Below, in pieces: positions 40,708 through 54,224 of a stretch of 64,000 bases of DNA (position 1 is the stretch's first letter; every line of letters starts with the position of its first letter). Origin of the DNA: Heterostelium multicystogenum (taxonomy: Eukaryota > Evosea > Eumycetozoa > Acytosteliales > Acytosteliaceae); assembly GCA_003667245.1 (NCBI GenBank), contig RCNN01000062.1:1-64000 (forward strand), given 5' to 3'. Both the position numbers and the translations under genes were made by a program. The notes beneath the pieces were generated by a model that was not told the origin of the DNA, did no database searches, and was given only the letters and a program-made list of their open reading frames with translations.

Positions 40708-41576
40708 TTAAAAGGACTTTTGGGTAGTCGGGATGTTGCGCAATTTATCGAAATGTCGTGCTAAACTTTCTAAAATATATTTACTTCTACCTTTTGCTCT
40801 ATTAGTATATCCCTCTGTTCTGTTTAATAACAGATATTTGACAACTTCTAGGTATCGATGGCGGGAAGAGTATCTATTGCCTTTGTTGTACAACCTTCGG
40901 TTCGATTTTCACTGAGCGCATCAAGATGCCTACCTCTTGCATCAAAGTCGATGGCAATGACAGTGAATCCTTCTTTTCTATTGAAATGAATGAATTGAAC
41001 TATCTACGGTTTCCTACTTCAGCCGCATTGTCAATTGCCTTGTTTGTACATATCTAAATTTCCTGATCTGTTTTCATGTAGCCATTGAACGAGACCAAAG
41101 TGATTGTTGGCAGCAGCTACATCAATCAAATCTCTACCCCAGATGTTTTGTTCAAATGAATCTATTTGAGTATTAAGTGTCCATGTGTGACAAGGACTAT
41201 TATACCCTCCTTGTTAAACCTTTTCTCAAGGATCACCATTATATTTTGATAAGGACATTGACAAATATACTTTTTTTTTAAGTTTTATTCATTTAATCCC
41301 TCTATTCTTTTTATCCAACAAGAATTCCACTACATCTCGGTGTTCGACTAAAATGCTCTGTCTATATCTAATCGTGAGCATTTTTCTCTTCGATTGAGGT
41401 AAGATACCGAACAATCCCAATGTTACCTGTGTCGCAGCTAAATCCATTGTTTTGATAGAGAAGGGCTCCGTGCAATTCTCAAGCTTATTCCCTATGGAAG
41501 CAGTGTTGATAGGATTAGTAGAAATACTAAACTCTGGTGACAATATGCTTATCCATTCAATCGCAACAAAATACAC
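40708..41576 (-). pseudogene. Decayed ankyrin-repeat gene of the NRTEGC family
   Basis: Minus-strand fragments in several frames resemble the ankyrin gene at 15561-17185. They include HRYLEVVKYLLLNRTEGYTN near 40830, HLDALSENRTEGC near 40915, a VQFIHFNRKEGFT piece near 40985, DLIDVAAANNHFGLVQWLHE near 41100-41150, and an N-terminal fragment with VEHRDVVEFLLDKKNRGI near 41300. Internal stops and frame changes occur every 20-40 codons, and the repeats are incomplete. This is much worse than the scattered single slips in neighbouring genes, so I call true decay. Confidence 0.7.
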
Positions 41577-42111
41577 TCCATTTCAGTAGAATGAGTAATG
41601 TCGTTCTGCCCTGTAAGTGGTATATTTCTGGAATATCTAAGATTCCAGAGTTCTTTAGAACAAAGATGACAAGTTGTAAATCTTGAGATTTTGATAAGGT
41701 AGTGTTGGAGGTGGTTTCCTATCTACTTACCTGTGAAATGTAAAGACCAACACCATTTGAACAGATTGAAATTAGTTTGTAGTCGGTTGCTATGAGAGAT
41801 TGATAGAGATAATAGAGAGTCTTGATTGGGAAACTTGCTCAATTAAAGAGAAACCAATAGAATTTAGTTTAGTTTTTAAGGAAAACTAATAGAAATTCCA
41901 TTGAAATTTTATTAAAAAATTCAAGTTTGCAACCCATTTTTTTGGGATTTTCCTTCTGAAAAAGAATAGTAAGAAAACTATTTAAAGAGTAAGGTATGCA
42001 AAATATAATCCATTCCATTAATTAATAAATAAATACTAGAAAACACACATACACATATATCAATATAATTATAATATCTATACAATCTTATAATTTATCA
42101 AACATTAAAAA
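41577..42111. promoter_or_regulatory. Upstream region of the intact Hsp20 gene
   Basis: AT-rich with several A and T runs. There is no clear consensus heat-shock element (a TTC/GAA pair near 41954-41960 has one base of spacing instead of two). A degenerate ankyrin remnant may extend into its left end. Confidence 0.35.
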
Positions 42112-42744
42112 ATGTCAGTAACATTTTATTCACCATTTTTCACAAGTTTACCAAACAATAATTCCAAGTCCAAAGCATCAAAAAATAATGTTCTTTCATT
42201 GTTTGATGAAGAGTTTTGGGACAATAGTACTAATCACAAACAACAACAATTGAAGTCTAAAGTATGGAATCCAAGAGCAGATTACACAATTGATCAAGAC
42301 TCTGTGACTATCAAATTTGAATTGGCTGGTTTGAAAAAAGAGGATATCAATATAGATTTACAGGAATCAACATTAACAGTATCTGGTGAAAAGAAAGACA
42401 GCCTATTTACAACTGAACTAATCAAGTCTCCAACTCAAGAAGAATCAAAATCATCTGAAGATTCACCAAGAATTGAAGATGATGAATCTAAAGAAAATAC
42501 AAAGGAATTGAATAGCAAAGAATTAAAAGATACCAATAGATCCACAACTGATACACAACCAGCAAAGAAGAGAATCATTCATAAATCAGAAATAGTTTAT
42601 GGAAAGTTCAAGAGAGTATTCCAACTTCCAAAAGACATTGACCCGGAAAGTGCAACAGCCAAACATGAAGATGGAATTTTAACATTCTCAATCAAGAGAA
42701 TTCAACCAGAGCCACCCAAATCAACTAAGATTTTAATTCAATAA
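42112..42744 (+). CDS. Small heat-shock protein with charged insert (Hsp20)
   Basis: An intact single-exon gene of 210 codons. The N-terminus (MSVTFYSPFFTSLPNNNSKS) leads to the alpha-crystallin domain: WNPRADYTIDQDSVTIKFEL, AGLKKEDINIDLQESTLTVS, then GEKKDSLF. The domain is interrupted by about 70 residues rich in Ser, Glu, Lys and Asn (EEDSPR/ENTKELN-type), and resumes at KSEIVYGKFKRVFQLPKDID and EDGILTFSIKRIQPEPPKS. The insert falls between the strands flanking the usual dimerisation loop, a layout seen in other dictyostelid Hsp20 proteins. It is a second Hsp20 copy besides that at 23347-23761 and differs by this insert. Confidence 0.9.
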   Translation: MSVTFYSPFFTSLPNNNSKSKASKNNVLSLFDEEFWDNSTNHKQQQLKSKVWNPRADYTIDQDSVTIKFELAGLKKEDINIDLQESTLTVSGEKKDSLFTTELIKSPTQEESKSSEDSPRIEDDESKENTKELNSKELKDTNRSTTDTQPAKKRIIHKSEIVYGKFKRVFQLPKDIDPESATAKHEDGILTFSIKRIQPEPPKSTKILIQ

Positions 42745-42831
42745 TAAAATTATTTAATTCAGTGTATATTTTAATCAAATAAATAAAATTGTATTTCCAT
42801 ATTTAAATCTAATATCTAAAACTCTATTTAT

Positions 42832-45800
42832 TTAGATTTGATAATTTTTGTTGCATTCTCGACTCTTGTTGTTTATATTTCTTTCTTTTTCTGATATATA
42901 TAGAATGGCTGCGATAATTATAGAAATAAAAATAACACAACCAACTACAATTCCAGCAATTGCACCATTAGTTAATTTCTTTTGATGTTGAGCAAATGAA
43001 ATCAGATGTATCTGAGGAGTTGATATCAATTAGATTAGAGAAATCAGGATCTAAGTAGATATATTCTGTAAATGATGAGCTAGTAATTCCGACAATTACA
43101 GATCTCATTTGTTTGGTTTGATCTGAAGTGTTATCTTCAATAATGACATTCTGAATTGGTCTTACTCTATTATCAATGATGCCTTTAGACAAGAACCTTC
43201 CATAAAGACTATTGTCACCAACATTTAATTTGATCCATTGAACATTTTGATCGACAACACCGACACCTGAAGAGGAACATATATCTGATCTTTCTGTTTG
43301 TATAGATGATCTCATATTTGAATGAGGTTGGTCTGATCTTTGAATTCATATGAACTCATATTCAATGAAAATTTGATTGTGGACATAGGAATAAAGAGTT
43401 GTTGATCTGCAAATGAAATGTTACTTGAACTCTGGAAGTATTCAATCGAAACATTCAATAATGTAGATCTTTGGTCAAGTTTGTTGAATAAAAGTATTTT
43501 GGATTTGATGAGGGTCTGCTGAGATCTGTGAAATTCCATGTGCTGATATTGAATGTTTTAACAACATTCATTGCTGCATCTAGTTCTCTGACACCAATAA
43601 TTTCAATCGATGTCGTAATTAATTTTCCAGATTCTGTGATGTTTGTTCCTGATGTAGGATCAGGATATGCAGGGGGAACTGGAACTACTATTATATCTAC
43701 ATATATTATTAGAATAACCTATCTCTATCATTGAAATTCAAACTTATACATACTTGATGAACATGATGGCCCATTCCATGGTTGATTACACTGACAAATT
43801 GAATTGTCACAATGTCCATTGTTGTTACATTCTGATGTGCCTGGGCATTTAGGTGGTTCAGATGTTGATGTTGGTGTTGGAGTACTTGTTGGATTAGGTG
43901 ATTCAGGTATAGTAACTATTGGAATAATTAATTCATTTGAATCAATTCCATTCTTTGTGACAATAATTGAAATGTTGTTCGAGAAGATTGATGGAATATT
44001 AATAAATTTTAGCATGATACCATATAAAGCATCAGGGTAAAAATTTTACAAATCCTTTTCCATTTTCGTTGACAATCCATTTGAATTCAATCCAAAATTT
44101 CTACCATAAACAATTAGATCACCACCTTTGTTTGTCAACTTCAATGCCTTTTCTAAGATTGGTTCTGTATAGGTAATTGTTCTATTCAATGAATACGGCC
44201 AGGAATTGGGACTATTTATCAAATCTAAAGTTGTGTATCCACGATAGTTTTTGAAATTATCTACCAAACCAAAAATACTAACCAAAATTACATTCATACC
44301 AAAACCATATTCAATTTGATATGTTGATTCAAATAAATATTCATTTTAACCGATGTTTTATACTCCATTGTAATCTGAGCTAAATTTCCGTTATCCGAAG
44401 TCAACTGAACGATGGGAGAGTGTCTAAGGGAGAGTCCGGATGGTTCCAACATCCTTAACCTTCATTGAGAATATAATGGTTCTATTTTGTTTACCAACAT
44501 CAATTATTCTTGGTGAAAAGTCAAAATAGGTCATTATTGGAGCGTCAACATCGATTAAATCTATAATTATTTAATTAGCTAATATTATGTTTGTTAAAAT
44601 ATTGTTTATGCTAGGTAACTTACTGGTTTGACAATTAACTTGTATTTTTAGTTGAGAATCATATTGGGATCCAAATATTGAAGTCAATGGGTTAATATTG
44701 GTGAGATACTGGCTTCTATAGTTATATTTGTCATAGAGTTGTACATTTGAAATTGTATAGACCTGTGAACGACATGTACCATTCAATTGGAATCTAATTT
44801 GATAAATTCCATCGAATTCATCACCATATACTAAAGAGGAACTACTGAAGTTTACTTTTATCGCTAATAAATCATGATCTGATATTATTTCTAAAGTTCC
44901 ATATGAAAATCCATTTGGAAAATCTGTGATTCTCATATTCCAACCAATTTCCTCTACTTTTGTTTCATTTATTGTATGATTGTTGCTTGGGATAGCATGA
45001 ACTTCTTCAATAATTGGGTCCATAAAATCACCATCTATTTCAATAGATTTGATTAGTTTTCTTTAAACTTTTTGTTATCATTCTATTTACCTGAATTTAT
45101 TACTGTTATAACACTTTCATTAAAGTAGGACTCCAGTGATGGTGAATCTAATGTTGATCCTAGAATCTTGATACCATAAAATACCTTTCCAGGAATCATA
45201 CCCTTAGGAATTGTGAAATCTATGACGTATAGGTTCAATGTTGTATCATACTTTCCTGTATAGATAGTGGAAATGTATGAAAAAACAAAGGTAGGCTCAA
45301 TTGATTTAATTGGATAGCTTAAATTGAAATAAAGTGTTCCATTAACATCACCATTGCTTAAATCAAAGACATTTCTTGATAGTTTAATAAATGTAAAGTT
45401 ACCAACATCAACAGACACTAATAATAAAGGTAATTAGGATAAATATAAAAAATAAGTTAATTGAAATCATTGGTACATACTTTCAATGTTATCTGGAAAA
45501 TAACCAATGATACCACCTTCTATGCTTGGTTGATACAATAGTGAATTTGAAAACTATATTGCATGAAACATGCATCATATATAGTAATGCTATATTCATT
45601 TAGAATATCGCTGAGAGAAATCTCCAATTCATAGATTCCATTATAGTTATCACCATAGATAGGTGTAGAAAGAGAAGTAGCGGTATAACCAATACCCATA
45701 GATGTAACCTGACAAACAGAAGTGATATTTAATCTAGCAATAAGAGAAAACCACTGAGCTTGACCATAGGTAACACTATTTAGAATTACATTGGGAACTG

Positions 45801-47316
45801 TAAAGATAAAATGGTTTTGGATTAGTTTAGTTATTTCAGACTATTCAAATTAATTTACTTTTTGGAAGAGGATTGAAGTTTGAAAAAGGATGAACCTCCA
45901 GGATTAAAATTGATAAGAATAGAATCTTTTTGAAGATCTTTGTTCAATGGAAAAACATTTGAGTATGTATAAACTCCATTGGCGGCAACTGTAGAGTATG
46001 GGTAAGGATTTAGATAATATAAATATAAACTAGCGGAAAACTTGTGTACTTAAAATGGGCTGGGAAATTATAGACATATTAAAAGAAGAGGAACCAAGTA
46101 AACAATTCTAAACTCGGATAATATTGAACTGTTGAATATTGTTGTGCGTTTATATCTAAAAAAACAATATACAAAATTAATAATTAAATTTGTAAAGAAA
46201 ACCTAACATTGTATCTTACATTTATATTTGATTGGTGGAAGTGTAATTACTGGATATGATAGAGGTATGCGAATTGATTGTAAGAGGATTGAGTTGCCCT
46301 ACAGAAATAGTTTGGAATGCCATCTTTTGTAAATAAGTTGAATGAGTTTGATTTTGTTGTAAAAGTTGGTATGGTAGAAAAAAAGTATTTCCAGAAGCCT
46401 TATTCATAATAGAAAATAATGAATTGGAATTCTCAACCAATAATATGCTAACCAATTCATAATTTAACATTTGAAAATCTTGGGTCAAATTGGCACCTAT
46501 CGGAGGGTAATAAGTCTCTTTTAGAACTACCGGTGTACTTGTAACTAATAGATTTTACAATCAGTACTTTAAAAGATTATCTTGGAAAACTATTTAAAAC
46601 AAACCTTTATACGGGAATATATTTGTAACATTAAACTTGATTTCATGACCTCTAAAAGTTAACGTGATTGGTATCTCAGAAGGTAAAGGAGTTAAAAACT
46701 CTTCAGAAATTGCAATCAACAACCCTTTGATATTTGGCCTTGTAACAAAAGGCACTAATGAACAAGAAAAAGGTGAAACAGTTGAGCAATATATATTATT
46801 ACTCACTAGTAATGAGTTTTGTGAGAAATCAAATTCCAAAAATACAAAAATATTGTCGTTAGGTACATTGTTGGAGCACCTATTCTCTTAATTTTAAAGC
46901 TATTTAAATCAAAATCTATAAATTTGGGATTAGAGTTAGAATTAACTTTACGGAATAAAATATAAATATAAAACTTACCTAAGCATGTAAATCCTGGAAT
47001 AGTTATTGATTGTTGACCAGAGGAAGTTGTAATATTAATTCCAAGATCGATTGAAGGGGAATAGTTACGAGTAGTTTTGAAAATTAAACAACTGAACAGT
47101 GCCATTCTCATTTTTTGATACCAAAAGAGAATCTAATGGTGAAAGGGAGGGCAATAGGCAGGTAAAATCAGTAGGTCTTAAAGGTTCATCGTGATACACC
47201 AGAACTGAGAAGGAGAATGAGCATCTATTTTGATCATCTTTAAGAGGAATAGGTTTTCCAATGGTATATTCCAATAAAGTTGCACATCTTATATAATCTA
47301 TTTTTTGGTTAATCAC
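42832..47316 (-). CDS. ComC-like IPT/TIG-EGF receptor, copy 2 (frame-broken)
   Basis: This is the paralogue of the gene at 6252-10637, in the same orientation. From high to low coordinates: an N-terminal ectodomain (IRCATLLEYTIGKPIPLKDD), further beta-rich repeats, WNMRITDFPNGFSYGTLEII, TIG-like parts near 44050-44290 (LTNKGGDLIVYGRNFGLNSN), an EGF-like module (CPGTSECNNNGHCDNSICQC), the ComC C-terminal domain (QWIKLNVGDNSLYGRFLSKG) and a transmembrane helix (AIAGIVVGCVIFISIIIAAI), ending at 42832. Short introns occur between pieces, but many junctions, for example around 43310, 44040-44050, 45420-46220 and 46810-47110, require frame slips. The region near 45500-46200 gives only weak fragments. 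The 5' signal-peptide exon is not clearly identified upstream of 47316. It could be a decaying copy. Confidence 0.65.
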
Positions 47317-48129
47317 AAAAAATTACATTTAAAATAAGAACAAGTTAATCTTGAGGAACTAAACTCTATACATGGAGTTTCTTGTTACCTATAAATAAAA
47401 ATATAATATATATCTTTTATAATATACTTTGAAATTATCATTTTTTGTTAAGAGAAATATATTAATAATAAACTAGATGATACTTAGATCTTTTATAATT
47501 GTTGATCATTTCATTCTTTAGTTAGGTCGATAAAAAATCCAAAAAAACAGGTTTTTACTAGCAGTTCTAAGATTTTTTGGGAACTAGTTTTACCAAAGGG
47601 CTGATTCCATCTTACGTTTTAACCGAGATCTTTTGATAATTTTTACAATTGATGTTTACAAAAATTTTGGTTTAGATGAATGAATCTAATTATTGATTAA
47701 ATCTGATAACTTGGGATATCATAAATAACAACATCAATTTATTAACTACAATACCACATCTTGTTTTAGTTTTTTTAATAAAAGGAGTAATTAATGATGT
47801 AAAAAAACTTTAAATAAGGATGGTAAGCCATCAGGTTGAAAAACAACTGATTTTTTTTTCTTGAGGAACTAAAAATCAAGTAATCAACCAAAGATAAGAA
47901 TGTATCACTCTTTCTGCAGATTTTTTTTTTGTTAAATTATTTTTAGTTATAGGAGTAATAAGTGATGCATACAGATGTTTATTTATTGTAGGTTTTTTGA
48001 AGCCTACAAATTTCCAGGTGGTTTATGTTTATGGATAAGAAGAATAACTTCCTTTTCCGACTTGGTTTTTTTTTTCTTGATTAAAATCCTTTATGCGCGC
48101 ATTTTTGTGTTTTATTTTAAAATTATGGA
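47317..48129. other. Intergenic, short repeated words
   Basis: AT-rich sequence between the ComC-like gene and tRNA-Lys. The word CTTGAGGAACTAAA occurs near 47352 and again near 47862, and AGGAGTAAT words recur near 47785 and 47953. This suggests a small local duplication or a decayed repeat. No gene is supported. Confidence 0.35.
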
Positions 48130-48202
48130 CGCCCAATGTGGGGCTCGAACCCACGACCACACGGTTAAGAGCCGTGCGCTCTACCGACTGAGCTAACCGG
48201 GC
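48130..48202 (-). tRNA. tRNA-Lys (anticodon CTT)
   Basis: On the minus strand the sequence folds as a complete 73-base cloverleaf. The acceptor is GCCCGGT with ATTGGGC (two G-U pairs), with discriminator G. The D-arm contains AGCTCAGTCGGTAGAGC, the anticodon arm is CACGG-CTCTTAA-CCGTG with CTT at positions 34-36, and the T-arm is GTGGGTTCGAGCCCCAC-like. Both Pol III boxes are intact, and there is no intron. The T-rich run below 48080 can serve as terminator. A retroelement target site lies 43 bases upstream of its 5' end. Confidence 0.97.
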
Positions 48203-48244
48203 GTTGATGATTTTAAAAAAATTTATAAATTCATTATTCTGAAA

Positions 48245-48261
48245 CATTTAAATAGGTAGGT
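48245..48261. repeat. Left target-site duplication of the TRE-like insertion
   Basis: CATTTAAATAGGTAGGT is repeated exactly at 49158-49174, on the other side of the element. The match can extend three A residues to the left, which merge with the poly(A) tail at the right copy. Confidence 0.8.
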
Positions 48262-49157
48262 GCCCAGAGTCAAACTCAAGGAGGTCTACTACACAATGAT
48301 GGACAATCAAACAAAAAAAGAGTGGAATCTGTTCAAACCAACCCCGGCCAAATCGAAATCCAATCGAAGGGAATCAACATCTTAGCCAATATCAGTAAAC
48401 TCTCCAAAATCAAACCGATCAAAGGAAGAGACCTCATCTGGCGCTATTTTCTCAAGATCCTGCCCCTAGTCAAAGGTACCAATGTTACCTGCATTCATTC
48501 AGTGCTAGTCCCTCACTTTGAAGAAGCAGCCAAACAAATCGACGTCAAGTTCAACAGATGGGAAATCCGGAGACTCAACATCTCCAAAGAAAGCGAACTT
48601 TCAACCAACCTAATCGCCTTACTTATGGAATATGCCTGGAACCACAGAAACAAGAAGATACACAACGAAACACCTAGCTTCATACACAAAGACATCATAC
48701 TCCATAGGCTCAAACACGTTGTGAAATCCGTATACTACACCTCTTTAGAAAGAATCTTATGGTGGACAAACAAAAGGAACAACGCAACAAAGGATGGTCT
48801 AATCATCCTGTGCGATCTCAAGATCACAGAAATTACCAACCAATACAACAAACATTGGAACAACAACAAACTAATTACATTACAACTACCCAATCCAAAT
48901 CAACATCAGGTTTAAGCTAACAGTCAACAACCTGACCAAACAAACAAACTGTTATCACTCATTCCAGAGATCCAAACTGAGAGGCAACAATCAACTGGAA
49001 AGATGATGATCCAAACTATTCAGAACCGACCACTCAACTGACTATTATAAGATTGATATACTTCCCAATTAATAATAGATTCAATAAACTAGCTTTTGAA
49101 TTTGAGATGGTTATAGATTATAACCATCCTATTCACTTGTCTCAAAAAAAAAAAAAA
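48262..49157 (+). mobile_element. 5'-truncated non-LTR retrotransposon (TRE-like), 3' end with poly(A)
   Basis: An 896-base insertion flanked by a 17-base direct repeat and ending in 14 A residues (49144-49157). It lacks a 5' end and encodes only the last ~220 codons of a reverse-transcriptase-type ORF. These begin in one frame (PRVKLKEVYYTMMDN, TKKEWNLFKPTP) and, after a slip near 48360, continue as GINILANISKLSKIKPIKGR, RDLIWRYFLKILPLVKGTNV and LLMEYAWNHRNKKIHNETPS, ending NQHQV at 48915. The W-x-H-R-N-K block is typical of the region after the RT domain in non-LTR elements. C-rich codon use sets it apart from neighbours. Insertion 43 bases upstream of a tRNA 5' end matches the known TRE5-type preference of dictyostelid elements. 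Confidence 0.78.
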
Positions 49158-49174
49158 CATTTAAATAGGTAGGT
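49158..49174. repeat. Right target-site duplication of the TRE-like insertion
   Basis: Exact copy of 48245-48261, directly after the poly(A) tail. Together the pair marks a target-primed reverse-transcription insertion. Confidence 0.8.
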
Positions 49175-51138
49175 TTAGTATTTGACAAAACCACTTCACC
49201 CCTCCCTTATTCACCAAATATAAAAGTTGAGATATTTATTTTTTCTTGTATTCTCTTTTTAGATGTTTTCTCTGATTCTTATTATTATATAAATATCTTA
49301 ATGTTTGAAAGTGTCAAATAACCACCTTTGTCATACCAGTATAAAAAGAGTTATTTTGCTTTTAGACAGTCATTATTATTGGTATAGGAAAAATAAGAAA
49401 TTAAATTTTAACAGATATGTCCAATAAGAATCGACTCACTAATTGGAAAAGACACTCTTCTCGTGATTCGGAATTCCGAATTGGGATATTTTAATTTTTC
49501 TATGATCATTTAATTCCTCATAGGAAACTAAAAACACATTTAGGAAATAAAAATTAGATAAAAGTGAATATGACAATAGTATTAGTCTAAATATTTATAT
49601 GTAATATAAATTAAAGTAAGATTGGTCCATCAATTACCAATTTAAAACAGTGAACAGACCATTTGCACACTGTAGTGTTCACACCCAGTGTTATTACCCA
49701 CATTCTGTTCATTACCAATCTCTATAGAGAGTTTCCAAAGAATATTTAGAGCTATTATTTAGAATGGACAACAATCTAATTGATAACAACGCTGTCAATA
49801 GCATAACAGCTCTCTAACCAACTCTATTGAACCTATTCATATTGATTAGATGGTTTTTTTTTAATTTTTTTATAATGAAAGCAAAGTGGTAGCTAAAGAG
49901 AATAGCATCATTGGAAGAAATAAATAAACTCTTTCAATCAAATATTTCAATAATTTGATCAAAAAGACTAAGCTTATTTTGTGTTAACCAAACATGGATT
50001 GTTTACACTCTATCTTATTATATCATCTTTCTTCACCAAACTAAGTAGTAAATCTAAATCCAACCACTCATCTTTAACATCTCTCGCTCTTCACAATACA
50101 CTCGCACCCTACATATACCCACTCACAACTATGATCATAACACTATGTACCATGTTTCCACCTATTCATTTCTTCCCATTCAAGTAATTGATTAAAGAAT
50201 GCTTCGTTCATTTCAATCAACACTCACACCCATCTTCACCCAAAATGGATTTTAAAGCTATAGCATTCAAATATATATTTACTTTATATCAAATGAAACT
50301 AACACCAACAAAACATCATCATCATCAAGAAATTAAACACAGCTCATTGTGGTATAATTAAAAAGCTGTACGTGTACAGTACAGCTGAAGATTCATAGGC
50401 TTCTTCCTAAACAATAGATGAAGTTTCAATTCACCAAAGAACGTTTAATTATGTTGTTTTGTTTTGTTTTTTTTTGAATTTGATTGAATTTAATTTACCA
50501 ACCGGTATAAATTAATTGTTTGTTCTATTGGTTTTCATCATTGATTGCAAATAAAACAAATCCTGCATAACCTGAGTGCTTAATATTGGTTTATTGCAAA
50601 AATCATATTTTCATTCATGTTGTGCGATGCCACTTTTAAAAATCACAACCCCACTGATGCTCATCATCAATTTTAAACCCATGTGACAATATTAGAACTA
50701 TTTTGGGGATGATTTATTGAAACAGTCTTCCTCGTATTAGAACCAAACCATTGTAAAGTAACAGTTTGACACCTGAATGGTCAATACTAACATCCCACTA
50801 TCACCAAATCAATCAACAAGCACCTTGATTTTAAAAGCTTGTGTGCTATAAAATTTGATCCGGTAGCTAAGCATGATCAAAAAATTGAGCCTATAAATAA
50901 TCTATACCTTCATTTTGATTTCATTCCGTTCATTGTTTTGAATACCAATCAAACTTCCCATTTTAATTATCTCCTTCTCTACAAACATATTTATTAGTTT
51001 TAATTAACATATTAAAAATACTTAGTACTCATCAGAATACCACTAAATCATATCACTTTATTCAAATCAATAACTAAATTAGAAAATATTTATTCTTTAT
51101 AAGCATCCTGAAAACTTATTTATTTACATTCTGGAAAA
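49175..51138. other. Intergenic region with a strong hairpin
   Basis: No gene is supported; a short frame at 49981-50187 has no domain or codon signal. A perfect 8-bp inverted repeat, AGCTGTAC / GTACAGCT with a 7-base loop, lies at 50364-50386. The rest is AT-rich, with the P450 promoter at the right end. Confidence 0.45.
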
Positions 51139-52973
<1,835 letters not shown>

Positions 52974-54224
52974 AAAAGAACATTTTTAATTTAATTATTT
53001 ATTATTTATTTAATATATTTCAATAAAGTTAACGATTTATAGAATCAAAATTATTAATTAGAAAAAATTTATTATTAATAAATATTGGGTATTATTTGAG
53101 AACAGGTAGTGTATTCAAGTTTATTTATTGGTAACTTCCCTTATTCACTATTTAGTAACCTGGATCTGATTGGTGGTATTAACAGGTTGGAAAAACCTGT
53201 CAATCATTCTTCCAGAAATAGAATTACATTAACCTAAACTACAAAACCAATACTCAAAAATTTTATTTATTTTTCTTAAAACTACAGGTTGAGACATGTC
53301 ATGAGTTTTGACACCAGGATAACTTCAACCACATTATACCCGATTTCTCAAAAAAACATAAATTAAATGTTAATAAAATAATTTTTTTCTGACCAGGATA
53401 ATGTTGATAAATTTATTTGCTAGATGAATATAACTATAAAAGCATTCAATCATAAGTTTATTAAACTGAATATTAAATTATCTTTTAAAGTGATTATTTT
53501 TACAATTATTTTTCTAAAATTATAGATTTATTTGTTTTTGAATCTAGATAATTTTTAGATTTTTATTCTTAAAAGAATCATGATCAATTATAATGAATAA
53601 AAAAATTAAAGTTGGAAATTATCTATTTCCAACCTTTTTTTTTGTTTTTTTTTTTTTTTTTTTTGAAAGTATAACACAAACTTCAAAAAGAGTTACAATC
53701 TCTATTACTACTTAAAGTAGTATTGATTGAAATTGACCCATACGAAGTATGCCTAGCTTCACATTTTATTAATTTTTAAATTAAAATCAAAGAAGGAGGT
53801 AGTAATTCGCAAATGGATGATTTATCCAGGAACTATAGTGTTCGTTCTTTGGTGAATTTTTGGTGGGAGTTGGATTGGTTGGAGTGGGTGGGATGTGATT
53901 ATGGGTTAATGCTAATTAAAAGGAAAGCTCTCGGCAAGCTTTCCAATATGGATATTTTTTTTTTAGTTTCTATAAAGGTTGTGGTGAGATGTTTGGTGGG
54001 TGATTGGTGGTGAGTTGAATCGGCTGTTATCCAATACAAGAGTTGTAAATGAGATAGTTGGAAAGAGTTGATTATAACTTTTCTGGAAACTGTTCATTAA
54101 CAGCTCTGCCATACGGTCACAAACCCTCAAGTTATTGATCGTAGTGGTTGATTGGATAAGATCGAGTATCCTATACGCAAACTGTACAAGTTTGGTCAGG
54201 ACTAATTGGGGGAGTGGAGTTGTA
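52974..54224. other. Intergenic, T-tract-rich
   Basis: AT-rich spacer with a long T tract at about 53634-53664. A short frame at 53813-54013 has no coding features. The right part (54014-54224) is probably the 3' untranslated region of the PH-LysM gene. Nothing else is seen. Confidence 0.45.

Noticed and set aside
47975..48247. Peptides on both strands across 48130-48202
   Set aside because: They are translations of the tRNA-Lys gene and its flanks.
49981..50187. 68-codon frame
   Set aside because: It has no upstream coding signal, domain or homology impression and is flanked by AT-rich spacer.
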